DNA from: Poritiphilus sp965212595
GTDB lineage: Bacteria > Bacteroidota > Bacteroidia > Flavobacteriales > Flavobacteriaceae
DNA length: 64,000 nucleotides
NCBI GenBank assembly: GCA_965212595.1
Contig: CBDBVE010000012.1
Coordinates: 27,535 to 91,534, forward strand
Direction: 5' to 3'
The stretch's first letter is position 1; each line of letters begins with the position of its first letter. The notes beneath the pieces are model-generated. The model saw only the letters and a program-made list of their open reading frames with translations, ran no database searches and had not been told where the DNA came from. Below, piece after piece: positions 25,848 to 35,066 of this stretch. The translations under genes and the position numbers were made by a program.

Positions 25848-25932
25848 TACATCGGGCCGAAGTTGTCACAATACTTGTATGGCCCTTGCATTTTAGGTAT
25901 CTTAATCTCCTAACTTTTTTCTGGCGGTTTAA

Positions 25933-26826
25933 ATGCAAAATAAGGAGCTAGCTAAGGTGCAAAAGATGTTGCAGCAACAGCACTATATTACAGATAGTGC
26001 TATTGCTATGTCTGTTTTCCTGGCAATGAAACTAGAAAAACCTCTTTTGGTCGAAGGCCCTGCGGGTGTAGGCAAAACAGAGATTGGCAAGGTAATGGCC
26101 AAAGCCATGAACACGGACTTTATACGACTACAATGCTATGAAGGTCTTGACAGCACCCATGCACTTTACGAATGGAATTACCAGCACCAATTGCTCCATC
26201 TGAAAATGCGGGAACAGAAAGAAGCCGACCTACATACACTTGAGGAGGCAATTTTTTCGGAGAAATTTCTTCTAAAACGCCCTGTTTTACAAGCTATTAC
26301 ACATCCAAAAAAAGCGGTATTACTTATTGATGAAGTTGATAGAGCAGATGAAGAATTTGAAAGTTTTTTACTTGAGGTTTTATCAGATTGGCAGGTGACC
26401 ATACCCGAAATTGGGACGATAACCGCGACCAATAAACCCCAGGTTATCCTGACAGGCAATCGTACCAGAGAACTATCGGAAGCCCTGAGAAGGAGGTGTC
26501 TTTATCTCTGGATAGACTATCCTGATTTTGAAAAAGAACTCGCCATTGTTAGGATGAAAGTTCCGGAGGTAGATGACAAATTGGGGCAGCAGATTTGTTC
26601 CTTTATGAAGGAGCTCCGACAAATGCGACTCGAAAAAACTCCCGGGGTTTCCGAAACCATTGATTGGGCCAGAGCACTGGCATCGATGCATCTAAAGCAT
26701 CTAGATCAACAAATTATTGAAGACACTTTGGGTGTGGTATTAAAAGATTGGCAAGACATTCGCCGTACCCAGGATTCACTGTCCGAACTTCTTGAGAAAA
26801 CCGGAGTCACATCGAGACTGGGGTAG
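25933..26826 (+). CDS. MoxR-type AAA+ ATPase (CoxD-like)
   Basis: 297 residues. Walker A GPAGVGKTEIGK, Walker B VLLIDEVDRADE, sensor 1 in VILTGNRTRELSEALRRRC and a C-terminal lid are visible. MoxR ATPases paired with CoxE-like VWA proteins mature molybdenum hydroxylases; in Oligotropha CoxD helps insert sulfur and copper into the active site. It is first in a set with coxE, coxS, coxL and coxM-like genes on the same strand. Start is ATG 25933. Confidence 0.9.
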   Translation: MQNKELAKVQKMLQQQHYITDSAIAMSVFLAMKLEKPLLVEGPAGVGKTEIGKVMAKAMNTDFIRLQCYEGLDSTHALYEWNYQHQLLHLKMREQKEADLHTLEEAIFSEKFLLKRPVLQAITHPKKAVLLIDEVDRADEEFESFLLEVLSDWQVTIPEIGTITATNKPQVILTGNRTRELSEALRRRCLYLWIDYPDFEKELAIVRMKVPEVDDKLGQQICSFMKELRQMRLEKTPGVSETIDWARALASMHLKHLDQQIIEDTLGVVLKDWQDIRRTQDSLSELLEKTGVTSRLG

Positions 26827-26908
26827 GGTACTTTATGCATTACAGCGTATACCAAATAAAAGGCATCGGGCATTAAACAACGTGCAACAATCGAATCAAT
26901 TGAGTTCC

Positions 26909-28087
26909 ATGTCAGATAATTTCATAGCATATCAAACTTCTCTCTCGGCCAATATCACCCTCCTCTGCCGTTTTTTGAGAACAAAAGGCTTTTCTACAGG
27001 GCCACAGGAAGAATCCGATGCTTTGAATGCCCTTACTTATTTGCCTATTGATAAGGAACACATTTTTAAACAGGCTTTAAAAGCAGTACTGCCCAAAAAT
27101 AACCACCAGCATCAACAGTTTGATGAGCTCTACGACGAATTTTGGCTGCAACTAGATAAGGCTGTGGACTCCAAAACCAAAGAATCTCCAAAAGAGAAAA
27201 GTAAGAAGCCAAAAGTACAGCAACGGCAGGCACAATTTGAAGCGTTAAAGGATTGGCTTAACCTTATACCTGATGCCGACGAAAAGGAAACAGCTTCCTA
27301 CAGTACCATAGAGCTGCTTTCCAGGAAAGACTTTAAGGATCTTAGTCATGATGATATGGAACATATGATGTCACTTCTAAGAAAACTTGCCCGGAAGTTG
27401 GCGCATCGGAAAAGCAGATTAAAGAAAACCTCCAAAAGAAAGATCGGTTTAGACCTTAGGCAAACCATAAGAAAGAACATGCGTAAAGGAGGTGAAATTC
27501 AGCACCTTGTTTACAGCGAAAAGAAGGAACAGAAGCTAAAACTGGTGCTCCTCTGCGATGTTAGCAGATCTATGGAATTGTACAGTAGATTTTTTGTTCA
27601 TCTAATTTATGCCTTCCAGAACGCCTATGACAAAATAGACACCTTTGTTTTTAGCACCGCTCTGCATAGGGTAAGTGACCTATTGAACCAGCACGAATTT
27701 GACAAGGCCTTTGATCTTATTTCAGAAAGAGTTCCCCAATGGTCTGGAGGAACCACTATAGGTTCTTGCCTGGCCGATTTCACAACAACATATGGCTACT
27801 CTTCATTAGATAAGAAAACCATGGTATTCATCTTGAGTGACGGTTGGGATACCGGAGAAGCAGAAGTAATGAGAGATGCGATGTCTTTTATTCACAAAAA
27901 GACGAGGAAAGTGGTTTGGCTGAACCCACTGGCGGGGAGTAGTAATTTTAGCCCCGAGGTTTTAGGTATGAAAACCGCGCTTCCCTACATCGATCTCCTT
28001 TGCTCTGCCCATAATTTAGAAAGTTTAAGAAACGCACTGCGCTTAGCGCAAAGAAGACGAAACTTAGCAAATCAGCATCATCGCTAG
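26909..28087 (+). CDS. VWA-domain protein, CoxE-like maturation factor
   Basis: 392 residues from ATG 26909. GTG 26882 is an alternative, and the frame is open back to 26792 inside the MoxR gene. The N-terminal half is helical and charged. The C-terminal half is a von Willebrand A domain with MIDAS pieces DVSRSM (DxSxS), SGGTTIGS (Thr) and LSDGWDTG (Asp). It is the usual partner of the MoxR ATPase in activating CoxSLM-type molybdenum hydroxylases, as the neighbours indicate. Confidence 0.88.
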   Translation: MSDNFIAYQTSLSANITLLCRFLRTKGFSTGPQEESDALNALTYLPIDKEHIFKQALKAVLPKNNHQHQQFDELYDEFWLQLDKAVDSKTKESPKEKSKKPKVQQRQAQFEALKDWLNLIPDADEKETASYSTIELLSRKDFKDLSHDDMEHMMSLLRKLARKLAHRKSRLKKTSKRKIGLDLRQTIRKNMRKGGEIQHLVYSEKKEQKLKLVLLCDVSRSMELYSRFFVHLIYAFQNAYDKIDTFVFSTALHRVSDLLNQHEFDKAFDLISERVPQWSGGTTIGSCLADFTTTYGYSSLDKKTMVFILSDGWDTGEAEVMRDAMSFIHKKTRKVVWLNPLAGSSNFSPEVLGMKTALPYIDLLCSAHNLESLRNALRLAQRRRNLANQHHR

Positions 28088-28287
28088 CTAAATTTTGCCA
28101 CTTTTTGAAAGATGGAATGCGATATTTGCCATTATCAAAAAAAACTCGCAAAAACCTTAACTAGGTTAGCGGTTATTTTTTATCTTAATAAACCAAATTT
28201 TTCTCATTGAGCAAGTTTTCTAAGGAGGAAAAACTTCGGAGTTCTTGAGCGCATTTTTATTTAAAATACAACATAAATTATACGAAA

Positions 28288-28752
28288 ATGAAAATTTCTA
28301 TCACGGTCAATGGTGTAAAACAGGCACATGACATTGAACCTAGAATGAGTCTTACGCACTATTTGAGGGAAGTACTTCAACTTACAGGAACTCATATCGG
28401 ATGCGATACAAGCGGATGTGGGGCCTGTACCATTTCACTTAACGGAGAAGCAGTTAAATCCTGTACTATTCTGGCCGTTCAGGCCGATGGTGGAGAAGTG
28501 ACAACCATAGAAGGAATGTCCAATGGGTCACAGATGCATCCTATTCAAGAAGCGTTTAAGGAACATCATGGACTGCAATGCGGGTTTTGTACACCTGGAA
28601 TGGTCATGACGGCAGCCGATATTATCAAAGAAAATCCGAGTCCTACAGAATACGAGATCCGAGATGGATTAAAGGGGAATTTTTGCCGTTGTACCGGATA
28701 TCACAATATAGTCAAATCAATTCAGCACGCTGCTGAGCAACTCAATACCTAA
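28288..28752 (+). CDS. Molybdenum hydroxylase [2Fe-2S] small subunit, CoxS-like
   Basis: 154 residues. The plant-type [2Fe-2S] cluster motif GCDTSGCGACTISLNG with a later Cys (KSC), and the helical second cluster motif CGFCTPGM followed by NFCRCTGYHN, are complete. It should relay electrons from the molybdenum site to FAD in the medium subunit. It begins ATG 28288. The 200-bp upstream spacer holds a small AAGTTTTC/GAAAAACTT hairpin at 28213-28236 and no recognised promoter. The large-subunit gene starts 3 bases after its stop. Confidence 0.93.
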   Translation: MKISITVNGVKQAHDIEPRMSLTHYLREVLQLTGTHIGCDTSGCGACTISLNGEAVKSCTILAVQADGGEVTTIEGMSNGSQMHPIQEAFKEHHGLQCGFCTPGMVMTAADIIKENPSPTEYEIRDGLKGNFCRCTGYHNIVKSIQHAAEQLNT

Positions 28753-28755
28753 GCT

Positions 28756-31122
28756 ATGGGAACTTATGTTGGAAAATCAATAAAACGACGGGAAGACGCT
28801 CGTTTTTTAAAAGGAGCTGGCAAGTATACCGACGACCTTAAATTACACAAAATGACCCAGGCCGCCTTCGTAAGAAGTCCTTACGCGCATGCCAAGATTG
28901 TTAGCGTAGATACATCTAAAGCTGAGAAAGCCGAAGGTGTTGTTGCAATTTATACCTCCTCAGACGGTTGCGGTGAGTTTGGGGTTCCTTGTGGATGGCA
29001 AGTGAATTTCAAGAACGGGGAAACCATGCGCGAACCCGTTCATCCGCTTTTGGCAAAAGATAAAATAAGGCATGTTGGCGAAGCTGTTGCCATCGTAGTA
29101 GCCGAAACCCAGGAACAAGCGCGTGACGCCACAGAGTTGGTTGAAGTGGCCTACGAAGCGCTCGCCCCGGTAACAGACCCTGAAAGCGCAATGGCCTCGG
29201 AAGCACCATTGGTCCATGACCAATGGGAAGATAATGCTGCATTCGACTGGTGTATTGGAAATGATAGGGCAGAGGTAGAAGCAGCTCTGGCATCTGCCCA
29301 TCATGTTACTGAGATGGAATTCAGAAATCAGCGTTTGGCGCCAAACGCTATTGAACCTCGGTCTTATATCGCAGACTATGATGTAAATGCCGATAAATGG
29401 ACCTTGTATACCAGTACTCAAAACCCTCACCTCATAAGATTGCTGCTCTGCGCATTTGTATTAGGGATCCCTGAACACAAGGTAAGGGTTGTTAGTCATG
29501 ATGTGGGCGGTGGTTTTGGTAGTAAGGTCTATCATTATACCGAGGAAGCACTGGTCACCTGGATTTCAAGAGAAATAGGAAGGCCTGTAAAGTGGACAGC
29601 GGATAGGAGCGAAGCCTTTTTAACCGACGCTCATGGAAGAGACCATGTAGTCCGTGCAAAAATGGGCTTTGACAAAGACGGAAAGATACTGGCTTTGTTA
29701 AGTGATGAATACTGCGCTATGGGAGCCTACCTGTCTACTTTCGCACCGGCGGTTCCTACCTACCTGCATGGGACGCTATTTCAAGGGGTATATACTACCC
29801 CACTAATTCACCTCAATGTCATAGCTCCTTTTACACATACAGTTCCGGTTGATGCTTATAGAGGAGCTGGAAGGCCCGAGGCGACATATTTGTTAGAACG
29901 CATCATTTCTAAAGGAGCCCAGGAAATGGGTTTGGATGCCGCAGAAATACGCTTTAAAAATTTTATCCCACCTTTCGATGGTGTTTCTCAACCCGGGTAT
30001 CAAACCCAGGTAGCTTTACAGTACGATAGTGGAAACTACGGGGCGACCTTAAAACGAGGGTTAGAGATGTTGGGGTATGAAGATTTTAGAAAAGAACAGG
30101 AGAAATCCAGGAAGAACGGTGGTGGAAAACTACTGGGAGTAGGAATATCTACCTATATCGAAGGCTGTGGAATTGCCCCTTCGGCAGTTGTAGGTGCTCT
30201 TGGAGCTAGAGCCGGACTCTTTGAGGTAGGGCATGTACGTGTTCAACCAACAGGTAAGGTTTCAGTATTTACAGGAGCGCATTCGCATGGTCAGGGCCAT
30301 GAGACGGTTTTTGCACAATTTGTGGCAGATGCCCTTGGGATTGATATGGACGACGTAGATATAGAACACGGGGATACGGAGCAGGTAGCATTTGGTATGG
30401 GAACCTACGGGTCTCGGAGCCTTGCCGTAGGAGGAAGCGCCATCATTAAAAGTGTAGAGAAGATCCTTGAAAAAGGCGCTAAAATAGCCGCTCATAAATT
30501 AGAAGCCGCAGAAGAAGACCTTGAATATGCCGAGGGAAAATGGACGGTTAAAGGAACAGATAAGTCTATTTCGTTTGGTGATGTATCCCTTACAGCTTAT
30601 GTCCCGCACGATTATCCGGAAGGCCTTGAACCGGGTCTGGATTTTTCCAGTTTTTACGATCCCGCAAATTTCACATTTCCTTTTGGTACGCATATAGCAG
30701 TCGTAGAAGTAGATAAAGATACGGGCAAAGTAGATCTAAAACGTTTTGTGGCCTGCGATGACGTAGGCAATGTTATGAATCCTATGATCGTAGATGGGCA
30801 GATACACGGTGGTGTTGCTCAGGGTGTAGGCCAGGCCTTATTGGAAGAGGTTATTTATGACGAACAGGGTCAGATGATAAGCGGATCGTACATGGACTAT
30901 GCCATGCCAAGGGCCGATGACCTGCCAATGATTGAAACAGACCGAACGGTAACCCCCTGCCCACATAACCCTCTCGGGGTAAAGGGTGCTGGAGAAGCCG
31001 GAGCTATTGGTTCTACACCTGCTGTAGTCAATGCGGTGGTAGATGCACTCGCTCATTTAGGAGTAACAGACATTCAAATGCCATTGACGCCGCAACGCGT
31101 ATGGAAAGCAATGCAAAATTAA
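28756..31122 (+). CDS. Molybdenum hydroxylase large subunit, form II CoxL-like
   Basis: 788 residues covering the full molybdopterin-binding fold: VGKSIKRREDARFLKGAGKYTDD at the start, DVGGGFGSK (249-257), the active-site loop AYRGAGR (367-373), later GQGHETVFAQ and GTYGSRS, and the catalytic Glu747 in GVKGAGEAGAIGS. True aerobic CO dehydrogenase (form I) has AYRCSFR with a copper-binding Cys. The AYRGAGR loop marks form II, whose substrates are largely unknown. The name CO dehydrogenase should therefore not be used for it. Confidence 0.93.
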   Translation: MGTYVGKSIKRREDARFLKGAGKYTDDLKLHKMTQAAFVRSPYAHAKIVSVDTSKAEKAEGVVAIYTSSDGCGEFGVPCGWQVNFKNGETMREPVHPLLAKDKIRHVGEAVAIVVAETQEQARDATELVEVAYEALAPVTDPESAMASEAPLVHDQWEDNAAFDWCIGNDRAEVEAALASAHHVTEMEFRNQRLAPNAIEPRSYIADYDVNADKWTLYTSTQNPHLIRLLLCAFVLGIPEHKVRVVSHDVGGGFGSKVYHYTEEALVTWISREIGRPVKWTADRSEAFLTDAHGRDHVVRAKMGFDKDGKILALLSDEYCAMGAYLSTFAPAVPTYLHGTLFQGVYTTPLIHLNVIAPFTHTVPVDAYRGAGRPEATYLLERIISKGAQEMGLDAAEIRFKNFIPPFDGVSQPGYQTQVALQYDSGNYGATLKRGLEMLGYEDFRKEQEKSRKNGGGKLLGVGISTYIEGCGIAPSAVVGALGARAGLFEVGHVRVQPTGKVSVFTGAHSHGQGHETVFAQFVADALGIDMDDVDIEHGDTEQVAFGMGTYGSRSLAVGGSAIIKSVEKILEKGAKIAAHKLEAAEEDLEYAEGKWTVKGTDKSISFGDVSLTAYVPHDYPEGLEPGLDFSSFYDPANFTFPFGTHIAVVEVDKDTGKVDLKRFVACDDVGNVMNPMIVDGQIHGGVAQGVGQALLEEVIYDEQGQMISGSYMDYAMPRADDLPMIETDRTVTPCPHNPLGVKGAGEAGAIGSTPAVVNAVVDALAHLGVTDIQMPLTPQRVWKAMQN

Positions 31123-31134
31123 AACAGTACAGAA

Positions 31135-31936
31135 ATGATACCATCAAAATTTGATTATATAAAAGCGTCTACTGTTGATCAGGTAATACAATTGCTAGAC
31201 CAGCATGGAACAGATGCAAAGATCCTGGCCGGCGGGCACAGCCTTGTTCCGGCTATGAAACTGCGATTAAATAATCCTTCCTTGCTTATCGATATTTCTG
31301 GTGTTGAAGGGCTGAACAGTATTTTTGAGGAGGGTGATGAGCTAGTAATTGGCGCTAATTGTACGCACAAGACAATAGCGAACTCGGGCCTGGTAAAAGA
31401 ACATCTGAATTTGCTTTCTCAAGCCGCTATGACTATAGGTGATATCCAGGTCAGGAATAGAGGAACTATAGGAGGCAGTTTAGCGCATGCAGATCCATCA
31501 GCTGATTATCCGGCTGTTGTGTTGGCATGCGACGCTTCTCTGGATTTACAGGGAAAAGGCGGTAGCAGAAACATCCCCGCAACAGATTTCTTTCTTGGAA
31601 CCTTCACCACGGCCTTGACAGAAGATGAAATAATTACTGCCATACGTTTTCCAAAAGTAAGCCAGGGGAATTATCAGAAAATTTTATCAGTCGGCTTCAA
31701 GATTTGCCATAGTCGGCGTAGCAGTAGTAAAAAACGGTAATGAGGTAAAAGTTGGTGTTACAGGTGTTTCAGATACGCCCTATAGGGCTTCAGCAGTTGA
31801 GGATGCTTATAACGGAAATGGAGAAGCGGCTTCTCATGCCGTTGACGGCGTTGAGGTTATGAGCGATCATTTTGCTGATGCAGAATATAGGTCCCACCTG
31901 GCCAAGGTCTTTGTTAAAAGAGCGCTTGAAGCTTAA
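31135..31936 (+). pseudogene. Molybdenum hydroxylase FAD subunit, CoxM-like, with a frameshift
   Basis: The first frame (31135-31740) gives a normal CoxM start (MIPSKFDYIKASTVDQVIQLL), the FAD motifs AGGHSLVPAMKLRL and GTIGGSLAHADPSADYPA, and then turns into nonsense after NYQK. From 31682 another frame continues with the expected FYQSASRFAIVGVAVVKNG and runs to TAA at 31936, giving about 266 residues in total, the normal length. One extra base in the run AAAATTTT at 31678-31685 explains the break. Either the gene is newly inactivated or this is a homopolymer sequencing error. With no second copy in the window, an intact complex depends on which is true. Confidence 0.85.
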
Positions 31937-31958
31937 GCTTGGACACTATGGAACTTAA

Positions 31959-33128
31959 TTAGTCCGACGCAAGTGCTGGATAAATAAAATCAACTAATAA
32001 GGCTTCAGAATCTTTCTTAATAGTCCATTGGTTATAGTTGCCGGCAGTGATAACAACGAGAAGGTCGTGTTTGTCATCTAAGTAGATTCGCTGCCCTCCG
32101 TTTCCAAAAGCAGCTGCTATTTCATGACTTTGATTTTCTAGTATGCTGCCTGCTGAAAGTATCCAAAATTGATAACCATACCCTACATTGTTACGTCCAA
32201 ATCTTATATGGGCTGTGGTCGACTCACTTATCCAGTCTGCAGCCAATACCTGGGTATTGTTCCATGTTCCTTTGTTGCTATAGAGCATTCCAAGTTTTAA
32301 CATGTCTCTGGAACGAAGTCGTAAACCAGAAGCAGCGGCCGGCAGATCAGTTTTAGGATAGAAAATCCATTCTGAATCTTCAATACCTAAAGGCGTAAAA
32401 AGATGCTTCCTGGCAAACTGGTGAATATTAAGGCCACTGACTTTTTCGATGATTGCTGCCAGGAGTTGTGTTGTTCCTCCATTGTATTCCCACACTTGCC
32501 CGGGAGGGTTTATGATTTCTCTACTTAATACAAATTCAATAGGATCCTCGCTGGAAGTCATTTGAATTTCACTGTTCTCAGGATCTGTATAGGGCACATT
32601 TTCGTTCCATTTCATACCTGACGACATATTCAACAAATGTTTAATAGTGAGTTCTGAGCGTTTTCCGACATTGTAGTCGCTATATTCGGGAAAGAAGTCG
32701 AAAATACTTTGATCCACCCCTGAAATTTTGCCTTGCTCTATTGCTATCCCGACGCAGGTGGCAACAACACTTTTTGAAACGCTTCGCACATCATGAAGAC
32801 TATCTTTATGATGTTCTTTAACCCCTAATTTTTCTCCCCATAACTCATCTTCCCCCTCAAAATAATTTTCATAAACAAGTTTGTTGTCTATAGAAATCAG
32901 TACACTGTGGATGTTAGGATAAATATCACCTTCTATAGCTGCCGTCATGCTGTCTAATATTACAGGGTCCAACCCCGCCTTTACCGGGGCCTCGCTTATA
33001 AATTCAAGTTTGGTTGAGACTTCAGCTTTTTGATCCAGGGCTTTTTTGTTTTGGTGACAGGATATAAGGAAAAGGAAGATGATGCCGGGTACTAGCCTAA
33101 TTCCCGATGAAATATAGTTGCTTTTCAT
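31959..33128 (-). CDS. Serine hydrolase (class C beta-lactamase fold) lipoprotein
   Basis: 389 residues with a lipoprotein signal (GIIFLFLISC). The catalytic SxxK is SVSK in DVRSVSKSVVATCVG and the YxN motif is YNG in WEYNGGTTQLL. The HxG-type third motif lies near FGNGGQRIYL. Members of this family are esterases or peptidases of the penicillin-binding fold, and the substrate cannot be told. It is convergent with the coxM gene. Confidence 0.88.
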   Translation of the reverse strand: MKSNYISSGIRLVPGIIFLFLISCHQNKKALDQKAEVSTKLEFISEAPVKAGLDPVILDSMTAAIEGDIYPNIHSVLISIDNKLVYENYFEGEDELWGEKLGVKEHHKDSLHDVRSVSKSVVATCVGIAIEQGKISGVDQSIFDFFPEYSDYNVGKRSELTIKHLLNMSSGMKWNENVPYTDPENSEIQMTSSEDPIEFVLSREIINPPGQVWEYNGGTTQLLAAIIEKVSGLNIHQFARKHLFTPLGIEDSEWIFYPKTDLPAAASGLRLRSRDMLKLGMLYSNKGTWNNTQVLAADWISESTTAHIRFGRNNVGYGYQFWILSAGSILENQSHEIAAAFGNGGQRIYLDDKHDLLVVITAGNYNQWTIKKDSEALLVDFIYPALASD

Positions 33129-33209
33129 CTCGCTTATTTTTTTGATTAGTTACTTAAGAAAGACAAGCTGCAAAAATTATTGTTACACTTGGTATAAAAA
33201 GAGATCAAC

Positions 33210-33908
33210 CTATGACGGTTCATTTAGCTTACTAAGACAACTACTTAATTCCAATAAATTAGAAATGGTTGCGGTAGGTGCTATCTTCCATGGATCAAAA
33301 ACAGCTAAAGGAGAACGCCTTATCCATATAGCTCGCATACCATATGAAATTGCTCCTAAGACATCAAAAGAATTTCCTGAAATGAGGAAAGAATTAGATT
33401 TCAGGCTATTAGTTACCTCATTAAAATGTTGATATACCAATGGATTCGGTTTAAATTGTGAGACAGCTTCAGCACTTACAACTCCTTTAAAGTAATGAGA
33501 GATCCCTGCGTTTTCTAGCAAGTTTAAAACGGCTTCCGAACTGCCATTTGAAAATGCATAGAGCAGATGCTCGTCCTCTAAGGCGTCTAATGCAGGTAGG
33601 ACATCCGAAAAGATTGGCAAGGTTTTATAGCTTCGCATGAGCGACTCCTTTTGTTCATTTTCCAAAGCCACTTCAAGGTAAGCACAACTATACTCTAAAG
33701 CCTCCAGGGTGCATATTGAAAAGTCTGTATAGCGATCCATTTGCCCTCTGCGAAAAGAATATTCCAATTGTTTATTTCGCCACAGCTCCATAAAGGATTG
33801 CGCTTTATCACCTATCATTTTCTGAAGAGATTGAAATACCCCGTCTGTATTAATTAAGGTTCCATAGACGTCAAAAGCTAGGCTATACTTCATGTCATTT
33901 TTAACCAT
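33210..33908 (-). CDS. HAD-superfamily hydrolase, haloacid dehalogenase type II-like
   Basis: 232 residues. HAD motif I is FDVYGTL (nucleophile Asp), motif II is FSNGSSE, motif III Lys lies in FKPNPLVYQHF, and motif IV is represented by SGNSFDVLGAISYGM, which has a single Asp. The layout matches type II haloacid dehalogenases; several members are phosphatases instead. ATG 33908 or ATG 33893 may be used. It follows the MarR-GNAT gene by 33 bp on the same strand. Confidence 0.85.
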   Translation of the reverse strand: MVKNDMKYSLAFDVYGTLINTDGVFQSLQKMIGDKAQSFMELWRNKQLEYSFRRGQMDRYTDFSICTLEALEYSCAYLEVALENEQKESLMRSYKTLPIFSDVLPALDALEDEHLLYAFSNGSSEAVLNLLENAGISHYFKGVVSAEAVSQFKPNPLVYQHFNEVTNSLKSNSFLISGNSFDVLGAISYGMRAIWIRRSPLAVFDPWKIAPTATISNLLELSSCLSKLNEPS

Positions 33909-33941
33909 TTTAGAGGCTTCCTTAAAAATACCACTTCTCAG

Positions 33942-34895
33942 TTAAAGTTCCAGCTCCATTTGAATGTTTGAGCGCTCATAGGGTGATGGTTTTCCTGAGA
34001 TCTTTTTAAAGCCCAGTTTTCGGTAGAGGGCGATAGCCGGTTCCAAAATGGTATTGCTCTCCAGGTATATCTTTTTAGCTCTTAAAGATCTTGCCTGCTC
34101 TATGATTGCATTCCCAAGCAACCAACCTATCCCTTTGCCGTGCATCGCAGGTGAAACGCCCATTTTTGCCAATTCGTAATCGTAATCCTCTTGCGAGACC
34201 TTGATAAGTGCGCATACGCCTACCGGCTCATCCTCATATAGTGCGACTAAAATATGTCCTCCGCGATCAAGAATATATTCCTTAGGATGACCCAAAGATT
34301 TATGATCCATCTCTTCCATTTTAAAATATTGCCTGATCCATTCTTCGTTTAAAGATTTAAAGGCCTTGCGGTACTTTTCGTGATAAGGGACGAGCTTTAC
34401 TTTTTTAGACTCCCGCCTTTTTTGAACATCGCGAACCCTGCGAAACATAGATTTTTGATCCAGTTGATATTCAAATTCGGCCATGGCCTTCCAAAGATTG
34501 TGAGTAGTTTCATGTAAAGCTTCGGCTACCGCCAGATCTACATCGGTATATTGATATTGAATTTTTTCCTCAAACTGCCTGCCCTTTTTACTCAACTGAA
34601 TGATGTTTTTTCTACCATCCTTTTTATCTGGCTTCTCCACTACAATGCCGGCTTTAGACATTTCGCGGACGATATTGCTCACCGATGGATGAGAATGCCC
34701 TATTTCATTTGCTATGGTAGTAATGGATTTTTTCTGATTTTGTGATAAGACATAAAATACAGGAAACCATTTGGGTTTTAGATGTACATCGTATAAGGCA
34801 TAGATACGTTCGGCATCAGCGAGCAGGCGCTCATTGAGTATTCGAAGTCGGCTTCCCAAAGCCATTTTCCCAACTGTATTAAAAAAAGAATTCAT
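33942..34895 (-). CDS. MarR-type regulator fused to a GNAT acetyltransferase
   Basis: 317 residues. Residues about 30-145 form a MarR winged helix (ITTIANEIGHSHPSVSNIVREMSKAGIVVEKPDKKDGRKN). Residues about 165-317 form a GNAT domain with the acetyl-CoA loop MGVSPAMHGKGIGWLLGNAII. Such fusions are recurrent in Bacteria, and the ligand or acetyl acceptor is unknown. A perfect 16-bp palindrome begins 5 bp before its start codon, which suggests autoregulation. Confidence 0.88.
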   Translation of the reverse strand: MNSFFNTVGKMALGSRLRILNERLLADAERIYALYDVHLKPKWFPVFYVLSQNQKKSITTIANEIGHSHPSVSNIVREMSKAGIVVEKPDKKDGRKNIIQLSKKGRQFEEKIQYQYTDVDLAVAEALHETTHNLWKAMAEFEYQLDQKSMFRRVRDVQKRRESKKVKLVPYHEKYRKAFKSLNEEWIRQYFKMEEMDHKSLGHPKEYILDRGGHILVALYEDEPVGVCALIKVSQEDYDYELAKMGVSPAMHGKGIGWLLGNAIIEQARSLRAKKIYLESNTILEPAIALYRKLGFKKISGKPSPYERSNIQMELEL

Positions 34896-34899
34896 ATAG

Positions 34900-34915
34900 T
34901 TAATTACGTAATTAA
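34900..34915. promoter_or_regulatory. Palindromic MarR operator
   Basis: TTAATTACGTAATTAA is a perfect 16-bp inverted repeat 5 bp ahead of the MarR-GNAT start, with a further half-like ATTACAT overlapping its right side. MarR proteins bind such AT-rich palindromes, so this is the likely autorepression site. It could also affect the divergent GH26 gene. Confidence 0.65.
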
Positions 34916-35066
34916 TTACATAAATATAGTATTACTTTTATTTTTATGCAAATACCACAGGAAGATTTCTCCTCAAAGCCCTGTCCAAGGGTAGTACCTC
35001 AATTCTCCTGACAATTTCGGAACGGTTTTTGATTTCGTAAAGTACACAACCATTAAATGCTATAAA

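Noticed and set aside
28756..31122. Aerobic carbon monoxide dehydrogenase
   Set aside because: The active-site loop is AYRGAGR, not AYRCSFR, so the copper-binding Cys is absent.
31678..31685. Programmed frameshift in coxM
   Set aside because: The shift needed is +1 and the run does not form a -1 slippery heptamer in the zero frame, with no stop codon or pause element of the usual +1 kind.
33118..33432. 104-residue plus-strand ORF
   Set aside because: It is the complement of the HAD hydrolase gene and the end of the serine hydrolase spacer; the product resembles no protein.
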